Assembly: GCA_023433465.1 (NCBI GenBank)
Contig: JAEZCR010000048.1
Span: 1 to 14,218, forward strand
Direction: 5' to 3'
Length of the DNA: 14,218 nt
Source of the DNA: Pseudomonadota bacterium
GTDB lineage: Bacteria; Pseudomonadota; Gammaproteobacteria; Steroidobacterales; Steroidobacteraceae
Shown here: positions 7,804-14,218 of the stretch, one piece after another
How positions within the stretch are numbered: position 1 is the first letter of the stretch
Layout: each line of letters starts with the position of its first letter
Program-made: the position numbers and the translations under genes
The notes under the pieces: model-generated
What the model was told of the DNA's origin: nothing
What the model saw: only the letters and a program-made list of their open reading frames with translations
Databases searched by the model: none

Positions 7804-7878
7804 CTCCATCGGACCTTGGCCGTATAGCCCTCCCCGCGGGCGACGCGGCAGCCGTTCGCTGCTACATTCCCCGCACTC

Positions 7879-10812
7879 ATGAAACTGACTGTCGGACTAC
7901 GCAAGGTATTCGTGCTCGCGGCCATCGCGGCTATGGTGGTCGGCATGTACGCGATCATCGGATTCTTCGTCGTGCCGCGCGCCGTACATTCGCAGATCCA
8001 GGAATTCGCGCGCACGAACTACCAGCGCGAACCCACGATCGGCAAAGTCCGCTTCAATCCATTCACGCTCACGCTCGAGATCCGTGGCTTCTCGTTTCCC
8101 GACGAGGATGCGAAGTTGCTGTTCGGCTTCGAGCGCCTGGTCGTCAACTCGTCGCTCTCGAGCATCTGGCGCCGCGGCCCGAGCCTCGAGCTCATCGAAC
8201 TAGATCAGCCATTCGGCCGAGCGGTGATTCGTCCCGATGGCACGCTCAACTTCGCCGACCTCGCGAAGCCTTTCGAGAAAGATCAACCAGAGCCCGAGCC
8301 GGACTCCGAGCCGACTCGCGTGTTCATCGACCTGCTGCGCGTGATTCGCGGCCGGATCGACTTCGAGGATCACACGCGGCCGACGACCTTCCACGCGCAG
8401 CTGCAACCGGTGACGTTCGCGCTGCGGGAGTTCAGCACGGTCGGCACCGGCGCCAATTCCTACGCGCTCGATGCGGAATCCACCGAGGGCGGAAAATTCA
8501 CCTGGAACGGCACGTTCGACCTGAAACCCGTCGCGGCGAAAGGCCAGTTCTCATTGATCGACGTGCCGACGAAGACGTTGTGGTCCTACCTGCGTGACTC
8601 GCTCGCGTTCAAGATCACCGACGGGGCGATCACGCTCGATGGCGACTACGATTTCTCGGCGCCCGAGAGCGGCGTGAACCTCATCGTCGGGCTCGAGAAC
8701 GTCGACGTGCGCGAGCTCGGTGTCGCGCCGCGTGGCGAATCCGACGACGAATACGTTCACCTGACGCACCTGAACCTGCGCGACTCGCGCTTCGATCTCG
8801 CGAACTCGCGCGTCGAGTTCGGCGCGATAAGACTCGCCGGCGGTGAAGTGCGCGCGTGGCGAGACCCGGAGGGGCGCATCAATCTCCTGCAGCTCACGGA
8901 AGCGCCGCCCGCGCCCGATGCACCGCAGCCGACCGCGGAAGCGTCGCCCGAGGCAAAGCCCGAATGGTTGGTGAGTGCGCCCGACATCGCGGTCGAGCAA
9001 CTCAAGGTCGCGCTCGAAGACCGCTTCGTGAAGCCCACCGCGGCCTTCGAGCTGAATCCCGTCGTTTTCCACTTGAAAGGATTCACGACCCAGCCCGGCC
9101 AGCTCTTCGACGTGGACGGCAACCTCGCGCTCGCGAGCGGCGGCAGCATCGAGCTCGATGGACAGGCGCTGCCCGAACGCGGCACCTTCCGCGGCAAGGC
9201 GATGGTCGCGAACATCGATCTGAAGCAATTCCAGCCATACGTCGCCACCTACTCGCAACTCACGCTGCTCGACGGCGCCGTGAGCGCGGACCTCGACATC
9301 GAGCGCGGCGAAGATGCCTCGCTCGAGATCACCGGCGACACGCGCGTCAACAAGTTCCACTCGGTCGATACCGCGCTGCGCGAGGACTTCGCGAAGTGGG
9401 ACCGTCTCGAGCTCAACCGCATCGACTACAAATCGTCGCCCGCGCCGGGCAGCCTGAGCATCGCGACCATCAATGCCCAGGGCCCGTACATCCGATTCAT
9501 CATCGCACCCGACCAGACGACGAACGTCGGCAAGATCATGACCGCGCCCGCGAGCGCGCCGGGCCCGGTGCAGACGGTGAAGACCGCGGCGAACGAGCCC
9601 GCACCGGAAAACCCCCAGCCCATGAAGATGCGCATCGGCCGGGTGAACATCCGCAACGGCTCGGGCAACTTCGCCGACTTCTGGATCCAGCCTAACTACG
9701 CCGTGAGCATCCAGCAGCTCGACGGCTCTATATCCGGGCTCTCCTCCGATCCCGCCTCGCGCGCGAAACTCGAACTCGACGGCAAGATCGACCGCTACGC
9801 GCCCGCGAGCATCGAGGGCGAGGTCAATCTGCTTTCGGCCAGCCTGTTCACGGATCTCAAGGTCAATTTCAAGGGCGTGGAACTGTCGTCGGTCACGCCC
9901 TATTCCGGTCGCTTCGCGGGTTATCGGATCGAAAAGGGAAAACTCTCGGTCGATCTCGAGTACCACGTCGAGAATCGCAAGCTCGACGCGAAGCAGCAGT
10001 TCGTCATCGACCAGCTCCAGCTCGGCGAGCGAGTCGAGAGCCCCGATGCGGTGAAGCTGCCGCTCAAGCTCGCGGTGGCGCTGCTCAAGGACAGCAACGG
10101 CGTCATCGATCTCGGACTGCCGGTCAGCGGCAGCCTCGACGATCCGCAGTTCCGGCTCGGCCCGATCATCTGGAAGGCCTTCGTGGGCCTGCTGACCAAG
10201 GCGGCCACGGCGCCGTTCAAACTGCTGGGCGCGATGTTCGGCGGCGGCGACGAGGAGATGAACCTCATCGTGTTCGAACCCGGCTCGTCGACGCTCGATG
10301 ACGCCGGCAAACAGCGGCTGGCCGGGATGGTGAAGGCGCTCAAGGAGCGTCCGGGACTGCAACTCGACATTCCCGCCGTGTACTCGGATGTCGATGGAAT
10401 GGCGATCGCGAACGAGGCGATTGCCGCGAGCAAACCGGGGACGACTGGCGATGCGGCCGAATCGGGCGACGATCCGAACGACCGCTTCGAGCAATTCGTC
10501 GAGCAGTATCGCGCCGAGTTCGGTCCGAAGGCGACCCTGCCCGGCAGTGCTCCGGCCGTGCTCGATACGCGCGCGAAGAAGCGCGATCCGCAGATGCTGG
10601 CGACCGCCACGGGCGAGCTCGAGCAGGCGCTGCGCGAGAAACACGCGGCGACGCCGGAGCAGCTCGAAGCGCTGGGCCAGGCACGCGCACGTGCGATCCA
10701 GGATGCGCTGCTCGGCAGTGGCGAGATCGATCCTCAGCGTGTGTTCCTCGTCGCTGCCGAGGCCAAGCCGCCGGTCGACGGGAAGGTGCGCGTCGAGCTC
10801 GCCCTCAAGTAG
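7879..10812 (+). CDS. AsmA-like DUF748 envelope protein
   Basis: A 977-residue envelope protein. A single N-terminal membrane segment (about residues 11-33) anchors it, and the rest should lie in the periplasm. The start IGKVRFNPFTLTLEIRGFSF (about 51-70) followed by repeated beta-rich units and low-complexity Pro/Glu linkers (about 134-145, 340-355, 560-585) is typical of DUF748 proteins, relatives of AsmA/YhdP/TamB. That superfamily is linked to lipid movement between membranes and outer-membrane integrity. The last 190 residues (from about MNLIVFEPGSSTLDDAGKQRL, 794 onward) resemble an OmpA-type peptidoglycan-binding fold in layout: it has the PGSSTLDDAGKQRL element and ends in the typical VFLVAAEAKPPVDGKVRVELALK region. 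It is transcribed away from the sulfatase block. Its stop touches the stop of the minus-strand remnant with no base between. Confidence 0.88.
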   Translation: MKLTVGLRKVFVLAAIAAMVVGMYAIIGFFVVPRAVHSQIQEFARTNYQREPTIGKVRFNPFTLTLEIRGFSFPDEDAKLLFGFERLVVNSSLSSIWRRGPSLELIELDQPFGRAVIRPDGTLNFADLAKPFEKDQPEPEPDSEPTRVFIDLLRVIRGRIDFEDHTRPTTFHAQLQPVTFALREFSTVGTGANSYALDAESTEGGKFTWNGTFDLKPVAAKGQFSLIDVPTKTLWSYLRDSLAFKITDGAITLDGDYDFSAPESGVNLIVGLENVDVRELGVAPRGESDDEYVHLTHLNLRDSRFDLANSRVEFGAIRLAGGEVRAWRDPEGRINLLQLTEAPPAPDAPQPTAEASPEAKPEWLVSAPDIAVEQLKVALEDRFVKPTAAFELNPVVFHLKGFTTQPGQLFDVDGNLALASGGSIELDGQALPERGTFRGKAMVANIDLKQFQPYVATYSQLTLLDGAVSADLDIERGEDASLEITGDTRVNKFHSVDTALREDFAKWDRLELNRIDYKSSPAPGSLSIATINAQGPYIRFIIAPDQTTNVGKIMTAPASAPGPVQTVKTAANEPAPENPQPMKMRIGRVNIRNGSGNFADFWIQPNYAVSIQQLDGSISGLSSDPASRAKLELDGKIDRYAPASIEGEVNLLSASLFTDLKVNFKGVELSSVTPYSGRFAGYRIEKGKLSVDLEYHVENRKLDAKQQFVIDQLQLGERVESPDAVKLPLKLAVALLKDSNGVIDLGLPVSGSLDDPQFRLGPIIWKAFVGLLTKAATAPFKLLGAMFGGGDEEMNLIVFEPGSSTLDDAGKQRLAGMVKALKERPGLQLDIPAVYSDVDGMAIANEAIAASKPGTTGDAAESGDDPNDRFEQFVEQYRAEFGPKATLPGSAPAVLDTRAKKRDPQMLATATGELEQALREKHAATPEQLEALGQARARAIQDALLGSGEIDPQRVFLVAAEAKPPVDGKVRVELALK

Positions 10813-11000
10813 TCAGTCCATCGACTCCCGCATTTCTACCAGCATCTGGTCCATCGAATCGACACGGATCAATCCGAGCCGCGGGAATTCCAGGTCGACG
10901 ATCACGTAGAGCACGACCGCGAGCACCAGGGCGAAGGCCAGCGAATGCACGCGGCTGCGCACGCCGCTGCCCGCGGCGCCATAACCGACGAATACCGAAC
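10813..11000 (-). pseudogene. C-terminal remnant of a membrane protein
   Basis: The minus strand reads about 62 residues: VFVGYGAAGSG, a hydrophobic helix (HSLAFALVLAVVLYVIVDLE) and then FPRLGLIRVDSMDQMLVEMRESMD before TGA. From memory this is the usual C-terminal end of a bacterial multi-span membrane protein (DUF4239/bestrophin-like type, full length about 250 residues). The open frame extends to an ATG at 11103, but the first 34 or so residues (MNAAVAGTPMGPSADIG and on) look unrelated. The rest of the protein is not encoded upstream, where the surface-antigen gene lies on the other strand. I therefore read it as a 5'-truncated gene. A real small single-span protein is the alternative. Confidence 0.55.
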
Positions 11001-11112
11001 TCACGATCGCGGGTGAATCGCATTGCGGAATGTTTCTGCGCCGCCACACGCGTCCGATATCGGCACTAGGGCCCATTGGAGTACCGGCAACCGCGGCGTT
11101 CAATGCAAGCGT

Positions 11113-11511
11113 ATGAACACCTCTCGTGGTTTTCGGGCGATTGCCTGCGCAACGCTTGCACTTGCGTTGGCTTCCAGCGTGACGGCGCGCCAGCGCGGGG
11201 GATACATGGGCTGGGTCGCCGCGTCACCGATCAGCCGCTTCAACGACGAAGACAAGCGCCTGCTGCGCGAAGCGGCCGAGGCCGTCGTGAGCGGTGAACC
11301 GGGCCATTCACGTGACTGGGAGAACCCCAAGACCGGAAACCACGGCAAGCTCACGCTGCTGGCCACATTCAACGGCACCGATGGGCGTCCCTGCCACCAG
11401 GTACGGGTCCAGAACCATGCCCAGGGTCTTTCGGGCGATTCCAAGGTCTCGATTTGCAAGGATCCGGAGCGCGGCTGGCTGCTCGATACCCAGGAACCGC
11501 CCCAGAATTGA
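11113..11511 (+). CDS. secreted surface-antigen-like protein (RT0821/Lpp0805, 17 kDa antigen type)
   Basis: A 132-residue exported protein. An N-terminal signal peptide is visible (MNTSRGFR, hydrophobic core about 9-22, likely cut near SSVTA/RQ). The mature part resembles the C-terminal domain of the 17-kDa surface antigen family: an acidic helix NDEDKRLLREAAEAVVSG, then RDWENPKTGNHGKLTL (about 68-83) and two cysteines (Cys94 in GRPCHQV, Cys115 in SICKD) that probably form a disulfide. The molecular role is unknown. ATG 11113 is chosen because the signal peptide starts there; an upstream in-frame ATG (11023) would place a non-hydrophobic stretch ahead of it. No clear ribosome site is seen. 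Its stop codon lies inside the -35 box of the following tRNA promoter. Confidence 0.75.
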   Translation: MNTSRGFRAIACATLALALASSVTARQRGGYMGWVAASPISRFNDEDKRLLREAAEAVVSGEPGHSRDWENPKTGNHGKLTLLATFNGTDGRPCHQVRVQNHAQGLSGDSKVSICKDPERGWLLDTQEPPQN

Positions 11512-11536
11512 CAGTCCGGGTGCCGGTCCGTACATT
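11508..11536 (+). promoter_or_regulatory. sigma-70-type promoter of tRNA-Leu
   Basis: A perfect -35 box TTGACA (11508-11513) and a -10 box TACATT (11531-11536) are separated by exactly 17 bases. The sequence right after the -10 box is G/C-rich (GCGCCGC), the discriminator type known from stable-RNA promoters under stringent control. Transcription would start near 11543, about 14 bases before the tRNA. The -35 box contains the TGA stop (11509-11511) of the surface-antigen gene. Confidence 0.75.
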
Positions 11537-11556
11537 GCGCCGCTCTTCGCGACCCC

Positions 11557-11641
<85 letters not shown>

Positions 11642-11649
11642 ATCGAGGT

Positions 11650-11662
11650 CAATGCGCCATTG
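11650..11662. terminator. possible bidirectional stem-loop between tRNA and SRPBCC gene
   Basis: CAATG and CATTG form a perfect five-base stem around CGC, and an outer ACCAA (11638-11642) / TTGGT (11664-11668) can pair as well. It sits in the 26-base gap between the ends of two converging genes. There is no T-run, so it is at best a weak or factor-assisted terminator. Confidence 0.25.
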
Positions 11663-11667
11663 CTTGG

Positions 11668-12939
11668 TCAATGAGCTCTGGGCCGCCCGTCCTCGACACT
11701 CGCCTTCCACGCATCCCACCGCTCCGCGATGCTCTTGATCCTCGCGAGATCTTCGCGCAGCTCCGTATGAGCGTCCGCGCTGAACGCCTTCGCGATCGCG
11801 TGACCCACGGCGCCCGCCGGGGGCGAATAACTCATGTTCACGTCGACGCGTGTGCCTCGCCCTTCGAGCGGCTCGAAACGGATCACGCCCGAATGCTCCA
11901 CGCGCGATCCCGGGATGGTCCGCCAGCCGAGCATCTCGTTCGGCTTGTGGACGGTCGTCGTCGAATCGAATTCCATCCTGGAACCGGCCGGCCCGTTCAT
12001 GACCCAGTGCGTGCGGCCGCCCGGCTCGCGGCGTACCTCGCGCACGTTGCGCATGAAGTTCGGATAGTTCTCCTGCGCCTCGAACAAGCCGAACACGCGT
12101 TCCACCGGCGCGTCGATGTCGATCGTCTCGTGCACGTCGATCATGCTGCCGCCCACATTGCGCATGATGGGCTTGTTCGTCGCGGTGCGGTACAGCAACG
12201 CGCTGCCCAGCAGACCGCCGAGCACGCCGAGCGCGGAACCGCGCGTCACGCCGCGGATCAGCACGGCACCCATGACGCCCGTCAGCAGCCGCGTCGCCGG
12301 CGACCAGTGCTCCTGCCGCAGATCGATCTTTTTCCAGTCGCCGGCGCGTGAGAGATGCGACGTCGCGCGCAGCGACGGATCGTCGTCGTTCCGCTCGACC
12401 AGCATGTCCGAAACATCGTGCACGCCCGGCGTGGACTGGACCGCGCGCACCAGCGACTCGTGCTTCTCGTGCGGAACGTGTCCGTGCAGTAGCGCCTTGC
12501 CCTCGTTCACCGTGATCCCGACGCCGGGCGTCTTGCCGAGCGTGCGTTGCACGGTCTGGCGCACCTGGCGGATCAGGACCTTGTCCTGTTCGATTTCGCC
12601 GCGCAGAACGTCCATCACCTTGTCGGCGTATTTCCGGATGGTGGAGGTCAAGTCGCTGCGCGGCTCGCGCGTTTCCTCGACCACCTGCTCGGCCCGCGAC
12701 GCGGTTTCGCGTGGAGCGTTGACGGTCGGGATGTGGGCGGCGCGTTTCCGCCGTTTGCTCAGTAGATAGCCCCCTCCGGCGACGACCGCGGTTGCTGCCA
12801 CCGCGAGCAGCGCCACTCCGGCGGTCTTGTCGGAGGCCTTCCCCGAGGCGATTCGCTGTGACCTGTTGACCAGGCTCGCGGCGCCGTCGGCCAGCGCGGA
12901 GATCACGGCCTGCGAGGGAGAACGGTGAAGTGGGTTCAT
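11668..12939 (-). CDS. membrane protein with BON and SRPBCC domains
   Basis: A 423-residue protein. Order of parts: a short basic/polar N-terminus; a membrane segment at about 39-60 followed by SKRRKR; a BON domain at about 118-183 (HGHVPHEKHESLVRAVQSTPGVHDVSD); a Gly/Ala-rich hydrophobic hairpin at about 217-250; and an SRPBCC (START-like, polyketide-cyclase type) domain at about 267-410 (IDVHETIDIDAPVERVFGLFEAQENYPNFMRNVREV). BON domains bind membranes or phospholipid, and SRPBCC domains form a hydrophobic ligand pocket. Together they suggest lipid or envelope-stress handling, but the ligand is unknown. The start at ATG 12939 is secured by AGGAGG seven bases upstream. It lies 71 bases behind arcA on the same strand and may be cotranscribed with it. 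The open frame continues upstream only as a shadow of arcA. Confidence 0.88.
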   Translation of the reverse strand: MNPLHRSPSQAVISALADGAASLVNRSQRIASGKASDKTAGVALLAVAATAVVAGGGYLLSKRRKRAAHIPTVNAPRETASRAEQVVEETREPRSDLTSTIRKYADKVMDVLRGEIEQDKVLIRQVRQTVQRTLGKTPGVGITVNEGKALLHGHVPHEKHESLVRAVQSTPGVHDVSDMLVERNDDDPSLRATSHLSRAGDWKKIDLRQEHWSPATRLLTGVMGAVLIRGVTRGSALGVLGGLLGSALLYRTATNKPIMRNVGGSMIDVHETIDIDAPVERVFGLFEAQENYPNFMRNVREVRREPGGRTHWVMNGPAGSRMEFDSTTTVHKPNEMLGWRTIPGSRVEHSGVIRFEPLEGRGTRVDVNMSYSPPAGAVGHAIAKAFSADAHTELREDLARIKSIAERWDAWKASVEDGRPRAH

Positions 12940-12946
12940 CGGGAGA

Positions 12947-12952
12947 CCTCCT
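12947..12952 (-). promoter_or_regulatory. ribosome binding site of the BON/SRPBCC gene
   Basis: A perfect AGGAGG on the minus strand, seven bases before ATG 12939. It is the strongest ribosome site in the window and settles the start within a much longer open frame that runs back across arcA. Confidence 0.88.
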
Positions 12953-13010
12953 GCGTACGATGGGCCAATTCCAGATGGACCATTCTGGCCGGCGGGTCGC
13001 CTCCGCGCTG

Positions 13011-14218
13011 TCAGTAGTCCACCGCATCGCGGATCAGCGGACAGGTCATGCAGTGACCGCCGCCCCGGCCCCGGCCCAGCTCCGAGCCCGAGATCGTCAC
13101 GACCTCGATGCCTTCCTTGCGCACCAGCGAGTTCGTGAACGTGTTGCGATCGTAGGCATAGACGACGCCTGGGGAGGCGCACACGAGATTGGCGCCGCTG
13201 TCCCACTGCGTTCTTTCGCGCATGTAGGCGTTGCCGCCGGTCTCGACCACGCGCAGCTTCTTGAGCCCGAGCGCCGCGGCGATCACGTCGACCAGCGGTT
13301 TCTTCTCCTCGATCACTTCGTATCCGCGTCCCGCGTCGGCCGGTCGCAGGGTGAACGGATGAATCTGGTTGACGATGTCGGGATGCAGCAGCACGCAATC
13401 GCGGTCCGCGAACGTGAACACGGTGTCGAGATGCATCGCGGCGCGCAGCTTGGGCATGGCGGCGACGATGACCTGGGTCACCGCCTTCTTCTCGAACAGT
13501 TTCAGCGCAAGCTGCGTGATGCCCTGGCGGGACGTTCGCTCGCTCATGCCGATGAGCATCGTGCCCTTGCCGATCGGCATCACGTCGCCGCCCTCGATCG
13601 TCGACATTCCCCATGACTGCGTCGGATCGCCCCACCACACGTTGACCTTGCCCGCGAAGTCGGGATGGAACTTGTAGATGGACGTCGTGAGGATGGTTTC
13701 CTCGTGGCGCGCCGGCCAGAACAGCGGATTCAGCGTCACGCCGCCGTAGATCCAGCAGGTCGTGTCGCGCGTGTACAGCGTGTTCGGCAGCGGCGGCAGC
13801 AGGTATTCGGTGATGCCGAGCGAATCTCGCACCAATGCCATCGTCCCGCTCGCCCCGGGGAATTCGTGGGTGGACAGTCCGCCGATCAGCGTTTCGGCCA
13901 GATCGCGTGGCTGCATCTTGTCGAGGAAGTCGCGCACCTCGTTCACCAGCCCACCGCCCACTTCGTTGACGGTGATCTGGTTGTCGAGGATCCATTTGCG
14001 CGCCTCGGGAATGGCGACCGTCTCGGCGAGCAGGTTGTGCATCTCGACCACGTCGATGCCGCGGTCGCGCATCTTCTGGATGAAATCGAAATGATCGCGC
14101 TTGGCGGTCTCGACCCACATCACGTCGTCGAACAACAATGCGTCGCAGTTCGTCGGCGTGAGCCGCTGGTGCGCGCGTCCCGGCGCGCAGACCATTACTT
14201 TGCGCAACTGCCCCACCT
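13011..14218 (-). CDS. arcA: arginine deiminase (5' end cut by the window edge)
   Basis: The enzyme converts L-arginine to citrulline and ammonia in the cytoplasm, the first step of the arginine deiminase pathway. At least 401 residues are visible. Hallmarks, numbered from the first complete codon: LRKVMVCAPGRAHQRLTPTN at the N-terminus, TRD (149-151), EGGDV (208-212, with the catalytic Glu), the HLDTVF motif with His262, and the catalytic cysteine at 389 in GRGRGGGHCMTCPLIRD. The first visible codon is GTG, but in this family that position is the internal Val of a conserved EVG-LRKV start, and the two bases before it fit a Glu codon. The gene therefore very probably begins some residues outside the window. 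The carbamate kinase and ornithine carbamoyltransferase genes of the pathway are not present downstream, where a BON/SRPBCC gene follows instead. Confidence 0.95.
   Translation of the reverse strand, partial: VGQLRKVMVCAPGRAHQRLTPTNCDALLFDDVMWVETAKRDHFDFIQKMRDRGIDVVEMHNLLAETVAIPEARKWILDNQITVNEVGGGLVNEVRDFLDKMQPRDLAETLIGGLSTHEFPGASGTMALVRDSLGITEYLLPPLPNTLYTRDTTCWIYGGVTLNPLFWPARHEETILTTSIYKFHPDFAGKVNVWWGDPTQSWGMSTIEGGDVMPIGKGTMLIGMSERTSRQGITQLALKLFEKKAVTQVIVAAMPKLRAAMHLDTVFTFADRDCVLLHPDIVNQIHPFTLRPADAGRGYEVIEEKKPLVDVIAAALGLKKLRVVETGGNAYMRERTQWDSGANLVCASPGVVYAYDRNTFTNSLVRKEGIEVVTISGSELGRGRGGGHCMTCPLIRDAVDY

Larger units (their letters stand above)
7746..7878. promoter_or_regulatory. divergent intergenic region between sulfatase block and AsmA-like gene
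   Basis: This 133-base gap is the only place in the window from which the five-gene minus-strand block could be started, and it also precedes the plus-strand AsmA-like gene. It is G/C-rich with an isolated GTATAG/CTATAC (7822-7827) that could serve as a -10 box on either strand. I found no -35 box at the right distance, so no promoter is placed. The plus-strand gene has no recognisable ribosome site before ATG 7879. Confidence 0.5.

Noticed and set aside
8551..10644. A 697-residue open frame on the minus strand opposite the AsmA-like gene
   Set aside because: Rich in Arg, Glu, Leu and Val with no motif or plausible fold. It is the usual antisense shadow of a G/C-rich gene, and the plus-strand protein is clearly real.
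12971..12988. CCAGA/TCTGG inverted repeat between arcA and the BON/SRPBCC gene
   Set aside because: Short stem, no T-run and no sign of a terminator. Too weak to separate the two genes.
12940..14118. Upstream extension of the BON/SRPBCC frame to 816 residues
   Set aside because: The extension is low-complexity Arg-rich sequence lying across arcA in another frame, and AGGAGG with ATG 12939 gives a clear start.

Overview
The window looks like chromosomal sequence from a high-GC proteobacterium. A gammaproteobacterium (Steroidobacter/Nevskia/Xanthomonad-like) is my guess, based on the gene types, the strong G/C third-position preference and the mix of DUF748, DUF1254 and sulfatase genes; nothing here fixes the taxon. 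There is no insertion sequence, integrase, CRISPR array or toxin-antitoxin pair, and coding density is very high.

Layout. A short membrane-protein gene (DUF4126, 110-709, +) meets, tail to tail with a 22-base overlap, a five-gene block on the minus strand. Read in its own direction this block is: DUF1254/DUF1214 protein (7745 to 6771), large AtsA/AtsD-type arylsulfatase (6753 to 4345), outer-membrane beta-barrel 'transporter' (4328 to 3534), small arylsulfatase with a CTAGR active-site motif (3443 to 1938), and SAM-dependent methyltransferase (1941 to 688). Two of the four junctions have 4-base stop/start overlaps or can have one, and the other two have gaps of 16 and 90 bases, so this is very probably one operon. 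Its promoter should lie in the 133-base divergent gap 7746-7878, shared with a 977-residue AsmA/DUF748 protein on the plus strand (7879-10812).

Right of the AsmA gene is a minus-strand remnant of a membrane protein (10813 to about 11000). Next come a small secreted surface-antigen-like protein (11113-11511), a consensus-like promoter whose -35 box contains that gene's stop codon, and tRNA-Leu(CAG) (11557-11641). The right end, on the minus strand, carries arginine deiminase (arcA, cut by the window edge) followed by a membrane protein with BON and SRPBCC domains.

How it may work. The sulfatase block is the most interesting unit: two unrelated-looking Cys-type sulfatases without signal peptides, a porin-like barrel with a clear signal peptide, a DUF1254 protein and a methyltransferase. 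The simplest reading is uptake through the barrel and intracellular removal of sulfate from small organosulfates. The substrate, and the roles of the DUF1254 protein and the methyltransferase, are unknown. The maturase that converts the sulfatase cysteine to formylglycine is not in this window.
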